A stretch of DNA of 64,000 nt from Acidovorax sp. MR-S7 (lineage in GTDB: Bacteria > Pseudomonadota > Gammaproteobacteria > Burkholderiales > Burkholderiaceae_C), in contig NZ_DF238926.1 in NCBI RefSeq assembly GCF_000400995.2, forward strand, positions 1 through 64,000, read 5' to 3'. This document shows, piece after piece, positions 16,788-25,122 of this stretch; position 1 is the stretch's first letter, and the number at the start of each line of letters is the position of its first letter. A program made the translations under genes and the position numbers. The notes under the pieces were generated by a model that ran no database searches, was not told the origin of the DNA, and was given only the letters and a program-made list of their open reading frames with translations.

Positions 16788-17699
16788 TCAGCCGGATAGC
16801 GACCGCGCGGCGGCGGTGGTGAGCGCGTCGGCCAGCGCGTCGAGCACCTGCGACTCCAGGTTCCACGAGTGCCAGTAGAGCTGCACCGGCAGGCTGTGCC
16901 CGGGCGCCAGGTCGACGAGCCGGCCCTCGGCCAGCAGCGGCCGCGCGAGCAGTTCGGGCACCACGCTCACGCCCCAGCCGGCCACCACGGCGCGCACCTG
17001 GCCTTCGGAGCTGGGCACGAAGACGCGGCTGAGGGCCGCGCGCTTGAGGCCGAAGGTGCGCATGACGAATTCGGCCTGCATGTCGTCCTTGCGGTTGAAG
17101 GAGACGAAGGAGACGCTGCGGAAGTTGTGCGCCGTGAGCCCCTGCGGCAGGTGGCGGCGCGCCAGCCCGGGCGCGGCCACGGCCACGTAGCGCATGGCGC
17201 CCAGAGGCACCACGCGGCAGCCGCGCAGCGCGTTCTTGAGCGTGGTCACGCAGCCCAGCACCTGGCCGGAGCGCAGCCATTCCTGGGTGAAGTCCTGGTC
17301 GTCCGCGATGATCTCCAGCGGCAGGCGCTGGCGCACCAGATCGCCCAGCGCGTCCAGCGCCCAGGTGGCGATGCTGTCGGCGTTGATGGCGATGGCGATG
17401 CGCTCGTCCTCGCGCACGCCGCCGGGCGCGCTAGGCGCGAGGTCTTGCAGGTCGCGGTCCAGGTCGGCACGCAGCAGGCGCAGCTGCTTGGTGTGCTTGA
17501 GCAGCAGCTGCCCCGCGTTCGTGGGCCGCAGCGGGCGGCTGCGCACGATGAGCACCGAGCCCACCTGCGCCTCCAGCGCGCGCAGGCGCTGCGACACGGC
17601 GGACTGGGTGATGTGCAGGCGCCGCGCGGCGCGCTCGAAGCCGCCCTCCTCGACGATGGCGGCCAGGCATTCCAAAGCGGCGGGATCGAAGGTGCTCAT
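16788..17699 (-). CDS. argP: LysR-family regulator ArgP
   Basis: A 303-residue LysR regulator of the ArgP (IciA) type. The N-terminal text FDPAALECLAAIVEEGGFER then AARRLHITQSAVSQRLRALE closely follows ArgP HTH sequences, and residues ~90-290 form the effector domain. ArgP senses lysine and arginine and normally controls the exporter ArgO/LysE, often divergently. Here it diverges from a D-amino-acid dehydrogenase gene across only 87 bases, suggesting that it controls that gene. Confidence 0.85.
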   Translation of the reverse strand: MSTFDPAALECLAAIVEEGGFERAARRLHITQSAVSQRLRALEAQVGSVLIVRSRPLRPTNAGQLLLKHTKQLRLLRADLDRDLQDLAPSAPGGVREDERIAIAINADSIATWALDALGDLVRQRLPLEIIADDQDFTQEWLRSGQVLGCVTTLKNALRGCRVVPLGAMRYVAVAAPGLARRHLPQGLTAHNFRSVSFVSFNRKDDMQAEFVMRTFGLKRAALSRVFVPSSEGQVRAVVAGWGVSVVPELLARPLLAEGRLVDLAPGHSLPVQLYWHSWNLESQVLDALADALTTAAARSLSG

Positions 17700-17786
17700 G
17701 GCCGTGGATTATTAGCGCAACTGATGTTTTTGGAGGAACGTTAATTACGCTTTTGTTTCCGCACGGCCCGCAGCACACTGCGCGCC
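17700..17786. promoter_or_regulatory. argP-dadA divergent intergenic region
   Basis: Eighty-seven bases with an AT-rich centre (TTATTAGCGCAACTGATG, TTAATTACGCTTTTG). The spacing fits shared promoter/operator DNA for a LysR regulator and its target. No exact palindrome longer than 6 bases was seen. Confidence 0.45.
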
Positions 17787-19136
17787 ATGAACACCATCGT
17801 CCTGGGCGCCGGCATCATCGGCATTTCCACCGCCTGGCATCTGCGCGAGCGCGGGCATGAAGTCACCGTCATCGACCGCCAGCCCGGCGCGGCGCTGGAG
17901 ACCAGCTTCGCCAACGCGGCGCAGATCTCGGTGAGCTACTGCGAACCCTGGGCCAACCGCGCGGCGCCGTGGAAGGCGCTCAAGTGGATGTTCGACAAGG
18001 AAGCGCCGCTGCTCTTTCGCCCCCGGATGGACTGGGACCAGTGGCGCTGGTGCCTGCGGTTCCTGGCACAGTGCAACGATGCGGCCTTCGCGCGCAACGT
18101 GCAGCAGATCGTGGCGCTGGGCGCCTACAGCCACGCCGCGCTCAAGGATCTGGTGCGCGCCACGGGCATCGAGTACCACCGGCTGGAGCGCGGCATCGCC
18201 CATTTCTACACCGACCAGAAATCGTTCGACGACGCGGGCCACGCCGTGGAGCTGATGCGCCGCTTCGGCGTGCAGCGGCGCATCGTCAGCCGCGATGAGC
18301 TACTCCAGATCGAACCCGCATTCCGCGCCTACGGCGACCGCATCACCGGCGGCACCTACACCAGCACCGACGAGAGCGGCGACGCGCGCGTGTTCACCCA
18401 GCAGCTCGCGCAGCGCTGCGCCGAGCGCGGCGTGCGCTTCCTCTACGGCCACGACGTGCTGCGCCTGAACCGCATGGGGGATGCTATCGAATCGGTAGCT
18501 GTTCGCGCTCGTGGGACAAGCGCTGGAGGCCAAAAAGACCAGATATTGAAGGCCGACGCCGTCGTCGTCGCCTGCGGCAGCTACAGCGCGCCGCTGCTGC
18601 GCACCGTGGGCGTCGACCTGCCCATCTACCCCGGCAAGGGCTACAGCGCCACCTTCCCTCTTCTGAAGCCCGAGGGCGCGCCCATGGTCTCGACCATCGA
18701 CGACGGCAAGAAGATCGCCATGAGCCGCCTGGGCGACTTCCTGCGCGTGGCGGGCACCATCGAGCTGGGCGGCTGGGACCTGTCGCTGGACAGCCCCCTG
18801 GCCCGCGCGCGCTGCCACATGCTGTCGCGCCGCATCGAGCAGATCCTGCCCGGCGTGTGCGACACGCGCACGCCCGAGGAAGGCGGCAACCCGCAGTACT
18901 GGACCGGCCTGCGCCCGGCCACGCCCACCAACATCCCCTTCATCGGCCGCACGCGCCTGGGCGGCCTGTGGGTGAACGCGGGCCACGGCACGCTGGGCTG
19001 GACGCACGGCGCAGGCTCGGGCAAGGCCATAGCCGAGCTGATCAGCGGCGAGCGGCCGGCGATGGATTTCCGGTTCCTGGGCGAAGGCGCGACCCGCCAG
19101 GGCGCCAATCCTCTTTCGATAGCAGCTCGCGCTTGA
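17787..19136 (+). CDS. dadA: D-amino-acid dehydrogenase, small subunit
   Basis: A 449-residue FAD enzyme that oxidatively deaminates D-amino acids and passes electrons to the respiratory chain. The Rossmann motif VLGAGIIGIS is at residues 5-14. The DadA-type segments SFANAAQISVSYCEPWA, PGKGYSATFPLL and the C-terminal GLRPATPTNIPFIGRT, then GHGTLGWT, are all present. It is longer than the usual ~416-432 residues because residues ~232-252 (within DAIESVAVRARGTSAGGQK) are encoded by an in-frame dispersed repeat. The last residues SIAARA and the stop lie in a second copy. It is transcribed away from argP. Confidence 0.9.
   Translation: MNTIVLGAGIIGISTAWHLRERGHEVTVIDRQPGAALETSFANAAQISVSYCEPWANRAAPWKALKWMFDKEAPLLFRPRMDWDQWRWCLRFLAQCNDAAFARNVQQIVALGAYSHAALKDLVRATGIEYHRLERGIAHFYTDQKSFDDAGHAVELMRRFGVQRRIVSRDELLQIEPAFRAYGDRITGGTYTSTDESGDARVFTQQLAQRCAERGVRFLYGHDVLRLNRMGDAIESVAVRARGTSAGGQKDQILKADAVVVACGSYSAPLLRTVGVDLPIYPGKGYSATFPLLKPEGAPMVSTIDDGKKIAMSRLGDFLRVAGTIELGGWDLSLDSPLARARCHMLSRRIEQILPGVCDTRTPEEGGNPQYWTGLRPATPTNIPFIGRTRLGGLWVNAGHGTLGWTHGAGSGKAIAELISGERPAMDFRFLGEGATRQGANPLSIAARA
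18479..18540 (+). repeat. Dispersed repeat copy inside the dadA coding region
   Basis: ATGCTATCGAATCGGTAGCT, then GTTCGCGCTCGTGGGACAAG and CGCTGGAGGCC: a full-length member of the repeat family, read in frame without a stop codon. In most other copies the GATAGCTG section carries a TAG; here it reads GGTAGCTG in a frame that avoids it. Confidence 0.8.
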
Positions 19137-19163
19137 TGGACGGGCGCTAGCGCCCGTTTTGAC
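19113..19163 (+). repeat. Dispersed repeat forming the dadA 3' end
   Basis: CTTTCGATAGCAGCTCGCGC, then TTGATGGACGGGCGCTAGCG. The dadA stop codon (19134-19136) is the TGA within this repeat. A GGGCGCTAGCGCCC palindrome with a T run follows and could terminate transcription. Confidence 0.75.
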
Positions 19164-19169
19164 CCCTCA

Positions 19170-19952
19170 TCAGTGCAGCACGCGCCCCGGCTGGGCCAGG
19201 AAGTCCAGCAGCGCGCCCTCGAAGGCCTCGGGGTTCTCGAGCTGCGGCCAATGACCCACGCCGGGCAGCATCACAGCGCGCGCATCGGGCAGCACGTGGG
19301 CCAGGGCCAGCAGGGCCTCGGGCGGCGTGCAGCGGTCCAGAGCGCCGCCCACCAGCAGCGTGGGCACATGCAATTGCGCCAGCGCGGACGCACCGCGCGC
19401 GAATTCCGGCAGCGCCTGCAGCGCGCGGCGGTAGGTGGCCGGGTGCACGCGGCCCATGGCGTGGTGCACCAGCCGCAGCCCTTCGGGCAGCGCGGCCGGG
19501 CCGGCGTCGCGCGGCACGATGCGCTCGGCGATGCGTGCCATGTCCAGCCCTTCGCCCAGCGCTGCCAGGCGCGGCGCCACCCAGGCGGCGGTGGCGGCCG
19601 CATCCAGCGCCGGGCCGCCCGCGCAGAGCGCGAGGCGCTGCACGCGCTCGGGCGCGCGCAGCGCCACCTCCAGTGCCAGCATGGCGCCCAGGCCATGGCC
19701 CACGAGCGTCACCGAGCCGCACTGCAGCGCGTCGAGCAGCAGCAGGCAGCGCTGGGCCAGGCCCTTGAAGCCATAGGGCTCCACCGGCGCGCTGCGGCCG
19801 TAGCCCGGCATGTCCCAGGCCACGGCGCGGTAGCCGGCGCAGGCCAGGGTTTCGAGCTGGGGCGCGAAGCTGAGGTGGTCGCCGTCGGCGTCGTGCAGCA
19901 GCACAACGGTGGGGCCGGAGCCCAGAAGGGAAAAGCTGGGAAGAAGAGACAT
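19170..19952 (-). CDS. Alpha/beta-fold hydrolase-like protein lacking the nucleophilic serine
   Basis: A 260-residue alpha/beta hydrolase fold protein (VVLLHDADGDHLSF oxyanion region, AWDMPGYGRS, the LVGHGLGAM nucleophile elbow, LVGGALDRCTPPE with the acid Asp, PGVGHWPQLE with the His). The elbow reads G-H-G-L-G, so the nucleophile position is Gly87 instead of Ser, Cys or Asp. The other two triad positions are intact. It could be non-catalytic, or it could use a water- or cofactor-based mechanism. The start ATG at 19952 follows AAGAAGAGAC on the plus strand. It diverges from the flavin reductase-like gene. Confidence 0.8.
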   Translation of the reverse strand: MSLLPSFSLLGSGPTVVLLHDADGDHLSFAPQLETLACAGYRAVAWDMPGYGRSAPVEPYGFKGLAQRCLLLLDALQCGSVTLVGHGLGAMLALEVALRAPERVQRLALCAGGPALDAAATAAWVAPRLAALGEGLDMARIAERIVPRDAGPAALPEGLRLVHHAMGRVHPATYRRALQALPEFARGASALAQLHVPTLLVGGALDRCTPPEALLALAHVLPDARAVMLPGVGHWPQLENPEAFEGALLDFLAQPGRVLH

Positions 19953-20058
19953 GGAAGCGCCTGGGGCCGTGCGGCCGGGGCCGCTGCAGGCTTGCGCCCG
20001 CCAGCCGATAATAGCCCTCCCTTCGCCCGCTCCGGAGCGCGCCGCGCTCCGTGCCTCA

Positions 20059-20622
20059 GTGAACAGCCTGCCTCCCCGCCCTGACACCGCCCCCCCGACC
20101 GCCTTCTCTTCGCGCGAATTTCGCAGCGCGCTGGGCATGTTCGCCACGGGCGTGACCATCGTCACCGCACGCGGCGTGGGCGGTGAGCTGGTGGGCATGA
20201 CGGCCAATTCGTTCAATTCCGTCTCGCTCGACCCGCCGCTGGTGCTGTGGAGCCTGGCGCACAAGGCCTCGTCGCTGCAGGCGTTCGCCACCGCCACGCA
20301 CTACGCGATCAACGTGCTGACGGTGGAGCAGCGCGCACTGGCCGAGCGCTTCGCCACGCGCGGCATCGACCGCTGGGCGGGCGTCGCACACCGCGCGGGC
20401 CTGCACGGCGCGCCGGTGCTCGAAGGGGCAGCGGCGGTGTTCGAGTGCGCCAACCGCAGCCAGTACGTGGAGGGCGACCACACGATCTTCGTGGGGTTGG
20501 TGGAGCGCTGCGCGCACCTGGGCGGTGCGGCGCCGCTGCTCTACCACGGCGGGATGTTCTATACCGAGCACCCGCTGGGCACGCTGTCGGACACGGCAGT
20601 GCCCGACATGCCCGCGTCCTAA
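20059..20622 (+). CDS. Flavin reductase-like (HpaC/RutF-type) FMN-binding protein
   Basis: A 187-residue split-barrel flavoprotein (SREFRSALGMFATGVTIVTA, GMTANSFNSVSLDPPLVLW, INVLTVEQRALAERFA, and the C-terminal YHGGMFYT). Relatives reduce FMN/FAD with NADH to feed two-component monooxygenases. No monooxygenase large subunit lies beside it. The GTG start at 20059 is chosen because the conserved domain begins 20 residues later; an upstream in-frame ATG at 19951 would overlap the divergent hydrolase start. The neighbouring alpha/beta hydrolase could act in the same ring-cleavage or oxygenase pathway, but that is inference. Confidence 0.85.
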   Translation: MNSLPPRPDTAPPTAFSSREFRSALGMFATGVTIVTARGVGGELVGMTANSFNSVSLDPPLVLWSLAHKASSLQAFATATHYAINVLTVEQRALAERFATRGIDRWAGVAHRAGLHGAPVLEGAAAVFECANRSQYVEGDHTIFVGLVERCAHLGGAAPLLYHGGMFYTEHPLGTLSDTAVPDMPAS

Positions 20623-20711
20623 AAGCCCAGGCTCGCTTCTCCTACAGACAGGGCGGCTGGCGGGCCGCTCAATGGAGGCTTCCCGCAACGTCAACGCACA
20701 AGGAGCCTCAC

Positions 20712-21194
20712 ATGAACAGCCCCAAGGACACTCTCAATCGCGATCCCCTCACCGGTGCGCCGGGAGCGCATCCCATCGGAACGGGCATCGGCGCCGCCGG
20801 CGGCGCGGTCACAGGCGCAGCGGCCGGCGCGCTGGGCGGCCCCATCGGGGCGGCGGCAGGCGCCGTCGTCGGCGCGGTGATCGGCGGGCTGGCCGGCAAG
20901 GGCGCGGCCGAGGCGGTCAACCCCACGGTGGAAGAAGCGCACTGGCGCGAGGCCTATGTGCGCGAGCCGTACTACTCCCCGGACTACGCCTATGAGGACT
21001 ACGCCCCCGCGTACCGTGCGGGCTGGGAAGCCCGTGCGGCCGGCAGCGACTGGGACGCCGCGCGCGCGGAATGGGCCCGCAGGTGGGACGCCGAGCATGC
21101 CGAGGGCCGGCTCAAGTGGGAAAAGGCCCAGCCGGCATTCAAGGCCGCCTGGGACCGGGCCAACCGCAGCTACGTCCAGGAAACGGGCTACTGA
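20712..21194 (+). CDS. Glycine-zipper protein of unknown function
   Basis: A 160-residue protein. Residues ~22-64 are a dense glycine zipper (GTGIGAAGGAVTGAAAG, GGPIGAAAGAVVGAVIGG) expected to pack as tight membrane helices. The remainder is acidic and Tyr/Trp-rich (REPYYSPDYAYEDYAPAYRA) with a repeated Trp-Asp pattern. Similar proteins occur in many proteobacteria, often stress-induced. The ribosome site AAGGAGCC lies 5 bases before the start codon. No signal peptide is evident. Confidence 0.8.
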   Translation: MNSPKDTLNRDPLTGAPGAHPIGTGIGAAGGAVTGAAAGALGGPIGAAAGAVVGAVIGGLAGKGAAEAVNPTVEEAHWREAYVREPYYSPDYAYEDYAPAYRAGWEARAAGSDWDAARAEWARRWDAEHAEGRLKWEKAQPAFKAAWDRANRSYVQETGY

Positions 21195-21208
21195 CTCCGA
21201 ACCCGTAG

Positions 21209-22027
21209 TTATGGCGCCGCGACGGTGGTCTTGATCCATTCCACCATCGCGTCGTAGGCGGCGCGGGGCGTTTCCAGGTGGCCGCCAGGCACTTCCAGGT
21301 AGCGATTGCGGGAGTTGGCGGGCAGCTTGTCTACCAGGTAGGCACGGATACGGCCGAACAGCGGGTCTTTCTCGCCCACGGCCGTGAAGACAGGCAGGCC
21401 GGCGGGCAAGCGCGGTGCGGTGACGGACATCTCGGCATCGCCCGCCGGGTCGAAGTACGACTGGAAGTTGGCCGCCGTGGTGATCAAGGGCTGCTGGCGG
21501 CCCTGGTTGATATCGATGAAGCGCTCGCGCTCGCCGCCCTTGCCTGCGGCCACCAATTCGCGCGCCTTCACGATGCTGTCATGAACGGCCGACAGGCCCG
21601 GCAGGGTGTCGTACAGCAGCGGCACATGTCCGGGCGCCAGCAGCACCAGCGCCTGCACGTCGCCGCCGCGAACCGCATGGCCCATGGCGGCAGGCACGCC
21701 CATGCTGTGGCCCATGAGCACGATGCGCGTGGCGCCCTGCCCGCGCAGCGCACGCACGTGGCCCGCGATCTCCTGCATGGCGTGGTCCCAGTTGCCGTCG
21801 AGGTAGCGCGTGCGCGACCACGGCATGTCGGGCAGCCGCACCAGCCAGCCCTCGCCCTCGAAGCGGGCCTTGAGCGGCGAGAAGTTCGGGTCGTTCGGGT
21901 TGCCCGGGCTCTTGCCGTGCAGCATGAGGATGCCGACGCGCTCTTGCGCCAGGGCGGATAGGGGCATCAGGGCGGCGCACAGGCCCGCCAGGGCGAGCGC
22001 GCAGCAGGCGCGGCGTGTCAGGGTCAT
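21209..22027 (-). CDS. Secreted alpha/beta hydrolase
   Basis: A 272-residue protein with a cleavable signal (MTLTRRACCALALAGLCAAL, ending ALA). The mature fold has the oxyanion LMLHGKSPG, the nucleophile elbow GHSMG, a late Asp in AVGEKDPLF and His in PGGHLETP. The family (DUF3530/YdeN-like periplasmic esterases) is not well characterised. It lies 62 bases upstream of the minE stop on the same strand but is unlikely to be functionally part of the min operon. Confidence 0.8.
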   Translation of the reverse strand: MTLTRRACCALALAGLCAALMPLSALAQERVGILMLHGKSPGNPNDPNFSPLKARFEGEGWLVRLPDMPWSRTRYLDGNWDHAMQEIAGHVRALRGQGATRIVLMGHSMGVPAAMGHAVRGGDVQALVLLAPGHVPLLYDTLPGLSAVHDSIVKARELVAAGKGGERERFIDINQGRQQPLITTAANFQSYFDPAGDAEMSVTAPRLPAGLPVFTAVGEKDPLFGRIRAYLVDKLPANSRNRYLEVPGGHLETPRAAYDAMVEWIKTTVAAP

Positions 22028-22089
22028 GTCTGCTCCGGGGTTGGGAGCGCCATTCTTGGCGCCCGGCCCCACCGCCGTCCAGAGGAGTT

Positions 22090-22353
22090 TTACTTGACCG
22101 CCTCGGGCAGCTCGATCTTCACTTCGAGCACTTCCAGGTCGTCCTGGCGCTCGAAGTGCACCTTGAGGTCTTCGGCGTTGATCTTCACGTACTTCGAGAT
22201 CACCGCCACCAGCTCACGCTGCAGCGCGGGCAGGTAGTCGGGCTGGCCCGCGTTGCGGCCGCTGCGCTCGTGGGCCAGGATGATCTGCAGGCGCTCCTTG
22301 GCCACCGTGGCGGTTTTCTTCTTCTCGCCGAGCAGGAAAGACAGCAGGGACAT
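22090..22353 (-). CDS. minE: Cell division topological specificity factor MinE
   Basis: An 87-residue MinE. The N-terminal MinD-activating helix (residues ~1-30: [20 protein letters not shown]) precedes the dimerising beta region ([20 protein letters not shown]). It stimulates MinD ATPase and drives the pole-to-pole oscillation that places the division septum at midcell. It is the last gene of minC-minD-minE, starting 6 bases after minD. Confidence 0.95.
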   Translation of the reverse strand: MSLLSFLLGEKKKTATVAKERLQIILAHERSGRNAGQPDYLPALQRELVAVISKYVKINAEDLKVHFERQDDLEVLEVKIELPEAVK

Positions 22354-22359
22354 GGCCGC

Positions 22360-23175
22360 TTACCTCCCGCCGAAGATGCGCTTGAAGAAGCCGGGCTTGA
22401 CCGCCTCGATGAAGCGCAGGGGCTTGTCCTCGCCCTGGAAGCGCGCCACCACGTCCTTGTAGGCCTCCGACACGTCGGTGCCCGCCAGGTGGATGGCGGG
22501 CAGGCCCTGGTTCGAGGCCTGCAGCACGCTTTCGGACTCGGGAATCACGCCGATGAGCTTGATCCGCAGGATGTCCTGGATGTCTTCCAGGCTCAGCATC
22601 TGGCCGTCTTCCACGCGGTTGGGGTTGTAGCGCGTGATGAGCAGGTGCTCCTTGACGGGCTCCTTGCCCTCGATGGCCCGCTTGGTCTTGCTGCTGAGCA
22701 TGCCCAGGATGCGGTCGGAGTCGCGCACCGAGGACACTTCCGGGTTCGTGACCAGCAGCGCCTCGTCGGCGAAGTGCATGGCCATGAGGGCACCGCTCTC
22801 GATGCCGGCGGGCGAGTCGCAGACGATGTAGTCGAAGCCCATCTCGGCCAGGTCCTTGAGCACCTTTTCCACGCCCTCCTGCGTCAGCGCGTCCTTGTCG
22901 CGCGTCTGGCTGGCGGCCAGGATGAACAGGTTCTCGCACTGCTTGTCCTTGATGAGGGCCTGGTTCAGGTTGGCCTCGCCCTGGATCACGTTGATGAGGT
23001 CGTACACCACGCGGCGCTCGCAACCCATGATGAGGTCCAGGTTGCGCAAGCCGACGTCGAAATCGATCACAGCAGTCTTGTGGCCGGCGAGCGCCAGGCC
23101 CGATGCGAAGGCGGCACTGGTGGTGGTCTTGCCCACGCCTCCCTTGCCGGAGGTCACGACGACGATTTTGGCCAT
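22360..23175 (-). CDS. minD: Septum site-determining ATPase MinD
   Basis: A 271-residue ParA-type ATPase. The deviant Walker A motif SGKGGVGKTT is at residues 9-18, DFDVGLRNLD is the A' region, and CDSPAGIE is Walker B. A C-terminal amphipathic membrane-targeting helix ends the protein (KPGFFKRIFGG). It recruits MinC to the membrane and is released by MinE. The chosen start removes a long spurious N-terminal extension. Confidence 0.96.
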   Translation of the reverse strand: MAKIVVVTSGKGGVGKTTTSAAFASGLALAGHKTAVIDFDVGLRNLDLIMGCERRVVYDLINVIQGEANLNQALIKDKQCENLFILAASQTRDKDALTQEGVEKVLKDLAEMGFDYIVCDSPAGIESGALMAMHFADEALLVTNPEVSSVRDSDRILGMLSSKTKRAIEGKEPVKEHLLITRYNPNRVEDGQMLSLEDIQDILRIKLIGVIPESESVLQASNQGLPAIHLAGTDVSEAYKDVVARFQGEDKPLRFIEAVKPGFFKRIFGGR

Positions 23176-23203
23176 GTGTGCGGTTTCCTTGCGTTGGTTC
23201 TTT

Positions 23204-23959
23204 TCAAAGCGGTTCGATGAGCAGCTTCTCGCCTTCCAGGCGCACCTGCGCGGGCTTGCCGCGCACGTTGTCGGGCAGTTCGGTCTCGGTGGTGCGGTAG
23301 ATGCCGGCCACGGACACGAGCTGCGGCTCCAGGCAGGTGCTGAAGATGCGGGCGCTGGTGTCACCGCGCGCGCCGGCGATGGCACGGCCGCGCAGCGGCG
23401 CGTAGACGTGGATGTTGCCGTCGGCGATCACCTCGGCGCCGAAGCTCACCACGGCCATCACCACCAGGTCCGCGCCGCGCGCATACACCTGCTGGCCGGA
23501 GCGCAGCGGCTTGTCCACCAGCACGGTGGCCGGCGCGGGCGCAGCCACCGGCACCTCGCGCACCACCTCCACCTCGCGGATCACCTCGCGCACGGCACCC
23601 TCGCGCGGCGGCTGGGCGCGCGCGGGGGCCGCCTCGGGCGCCTCGGCCAAGCCCGCGGCGCGGGCCGCCTCCATCTGCGCGGGACTGCCGCCCCGCACGG
23701 CCACGGGCTGCGTGCGGTGCATGCGCAGCGCCTGCACGAGCGCGGTGAAGTCGATGGTGCCACCCTCCTCGCGCACGGCGGTCAGGTCGATCAGGACGGG
23801 GTCGTTGTCGAAGAAGTCGGGGTCGTCGGCGGCGCGGCCCGCCAAGTCGGCGGCGGCGGCGGCGGCGTCGGTGGTCTTGAGCATCACGGCCACCACGGGC
23901 AACTGGGCGCTCTTGAGGTCTAGATGGGTGCGGGCGTGGCCCGCCGTATCAACGGCCAT
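23204..23959 (-). CDS. minC: Septum site-determining protein MinC
   Basis: A 251-residue FtsZ antagonist. An N-terminal FtsZ-inhibiting domain (residues ~1-105: HLDLKSAQLPVVAVMLKTTD) and a C-terminal beta-helix that binds MinD (residues ~145-245: LRSGQQVYARGADLVVMAVV, ending ARIFS) are joined by a Pro/Ala/Glu-rich linker. It is the first gene of the min operon; minD follows after 28 bases. Confidence 0.95.
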   Translation of the reverse strand: MAVDTAGHARTHLDLKSAQLPVVAVMLKTTDAAAAAADLAGRAADDPDFFDNDPVLIDLTAVREEGGTIDFTALVQALRMHRTQPVAVRGGSPAQMEAARAAGLAEAPEAAPARAQPPREGAVREVIREVEVVREVPVAAPAPATVLVDKPLRSGQQVYARGADLVVMAVVSFGAEVIADGNIHVYAPLRGRAIAGARGDTSARIFSTCLEPQLVSVAGIYRTTETELPDNVRGKPAQVRLEGEKLLIEPL

Positions 23960-24053
23960 GAAGCAATGCGGTGGGGAAACGGCGCGGCGCGGCGCCGCTC
24001 CTGGAAGCCGCGAAGTGTACAGCGCACCGCACGGGGCACTGCATCAGGACGTG

Positions 24054-24677
24054 TCAAAGCTTGGGAATGCGGATCCGGCTGATCATCAGCGAGCCCGACA
24101 GCGCGAACAGCAGCACCAGCGGATGCAGCGTGAAGCCGCCGATCACCACCTTGCCCAGCCACAGGTGCTCGCGCACCGCGCCCATGGAGGCCGCCAGCGC
24201 CAGCAGGCCCACAAGGACGATGGAGGTGGGAATGGGCGTGCCTTCGAAATACTTGACCTTGCCCGACGGCCCCTCCGCCATCGCCTCGGCCGTGATGTTG
24301 AAGCGCGCCAGGCGGGACACGCCGCAGGCCACGAAGAAGGCGAGCACGGTGCGGTCGTACAGCCCCTGCATGCCGCAGGCATAGGCGATGATGGCCGGCG
24401 CCACGCCGAAGGAGATCACGTCGGCCAGCGAATCCAGCTCACGCCCCATGGCCGAGCTTTTCTGCCGCCAGCGCGCGACGCGGCCATCGAGCACGTCGAA
24501 CACCAGCGCCGCCAGCACCAGCGCGCAGGCGAAGTACACGTGGCGCACGTCCGCCGTTTCCAGGTAGGTCATGGACGAGAACAGCGCCCCGACGCCGCAC
24601 ACGGCGTTGCCCAGCGTGAACCAGTCTGCGAGGTGGAACTCGCGGATCATCGAGAAGCGTTTGTGGGGTGATGCCAT
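24054..24677 (-). CDS. pssA: CDP-diacylglycerol--serine O-phosphatidyltransferase
   Basis: A 207-residue integral membrane enzyme making phosphatidylserine. The CDP-alcohol phosphotransferase motif is complete (DGRVARWRQKSSAMGRELDS then LAD, matching D-G-x2-A-R-x8-G-x3-D-x3-D), with about six hydrophobic segments. The size and the start IREFHLADWFTLGN fit the small type II PssA of many bacteria. An internal ATG at 24650 (MIREF) is an alternative start. It lies 94 bases upstream of minC on the same strand. Confidence 0.88.
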   Translation of the reverse strand: MASPHKRFSMIREFHLADWFTLGNAVCGVGALFSSMTYLETADVRHVYFACALVLAALVFDVLDGRVARWRQKSSAMGRELDSLADVISFGVAPAIIAYACGMQGLYDRTVLAFFVACGVSRLARFNITAEAMAEGPSGKVKYFEGTPIPTSIVLVGLLALAASMGAVREHLWLGKVVIGGFTLHPLVLLFALSGSLMISRIRIPKL

Positions 24678-24711
24678 GGGGCGATTATCGAACGCTCCGG
24701 CCTCCCGTGTC

Positions 24712-25085
24712 TCACTGGAAGCGTGGCGCGCGCTTTTCGATGAAGGCGGTGACGGCCTCGCGGTGGTCGGCCGTCTTGTGGGCGATGGCCTGGTAGCCGG
24801 CGGACAGCTCCAGCAGCGATTCCAGCGTGGCGAGCTGCCCTTCGCGCAGCAGGCGCTTGGTCATGCGCATCACGGCGCCGGGGTTGGCGGCGATTTTTTC
24901 GGCCAGCGCGCGGGCCGTGGGCAGCAACTGGTCGGCGGGCACCACGCGGCTGACCAGGCCCGCAGGCCAGCGCATCCAGCGCATTGATGGCCTCGCCGGT
25001 GAAGGCCATTTCGGAGACCTTGGCCATGCCCACGGCGCGCGGCAATAGCCAGGCCGATGTCCGTGCGTACGAAGCAACGGCATAT
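24712..25085 (-). pseudogene. Enoyl-CoA hydratase, decayed C-terminal fragment
   Basis: The minus strand encodes the end of an enoyl-CoA hydratase in broken frames. One frame gives GLVSRVVPADQLLPTARALA to the stop EKRAPRF-Q. A second frame supplies WLLPRAVGMAKVSEMAFTGE, then AINALDALACG, just upstream. A third supplies FVRTDIGLA. So there is a frameshift near 24965, another lesion near 25040, and the first ~60% of the protein is missing. The C-terminal text parallels the intact hydratases at 26309 and 46764. It is a relic, not a gene. Confidence 0.8.
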
Positions 25086-25122
25086 GAGCCGATACCAGCG
25101 TAGCGCGACCCATGAGTTCCGT

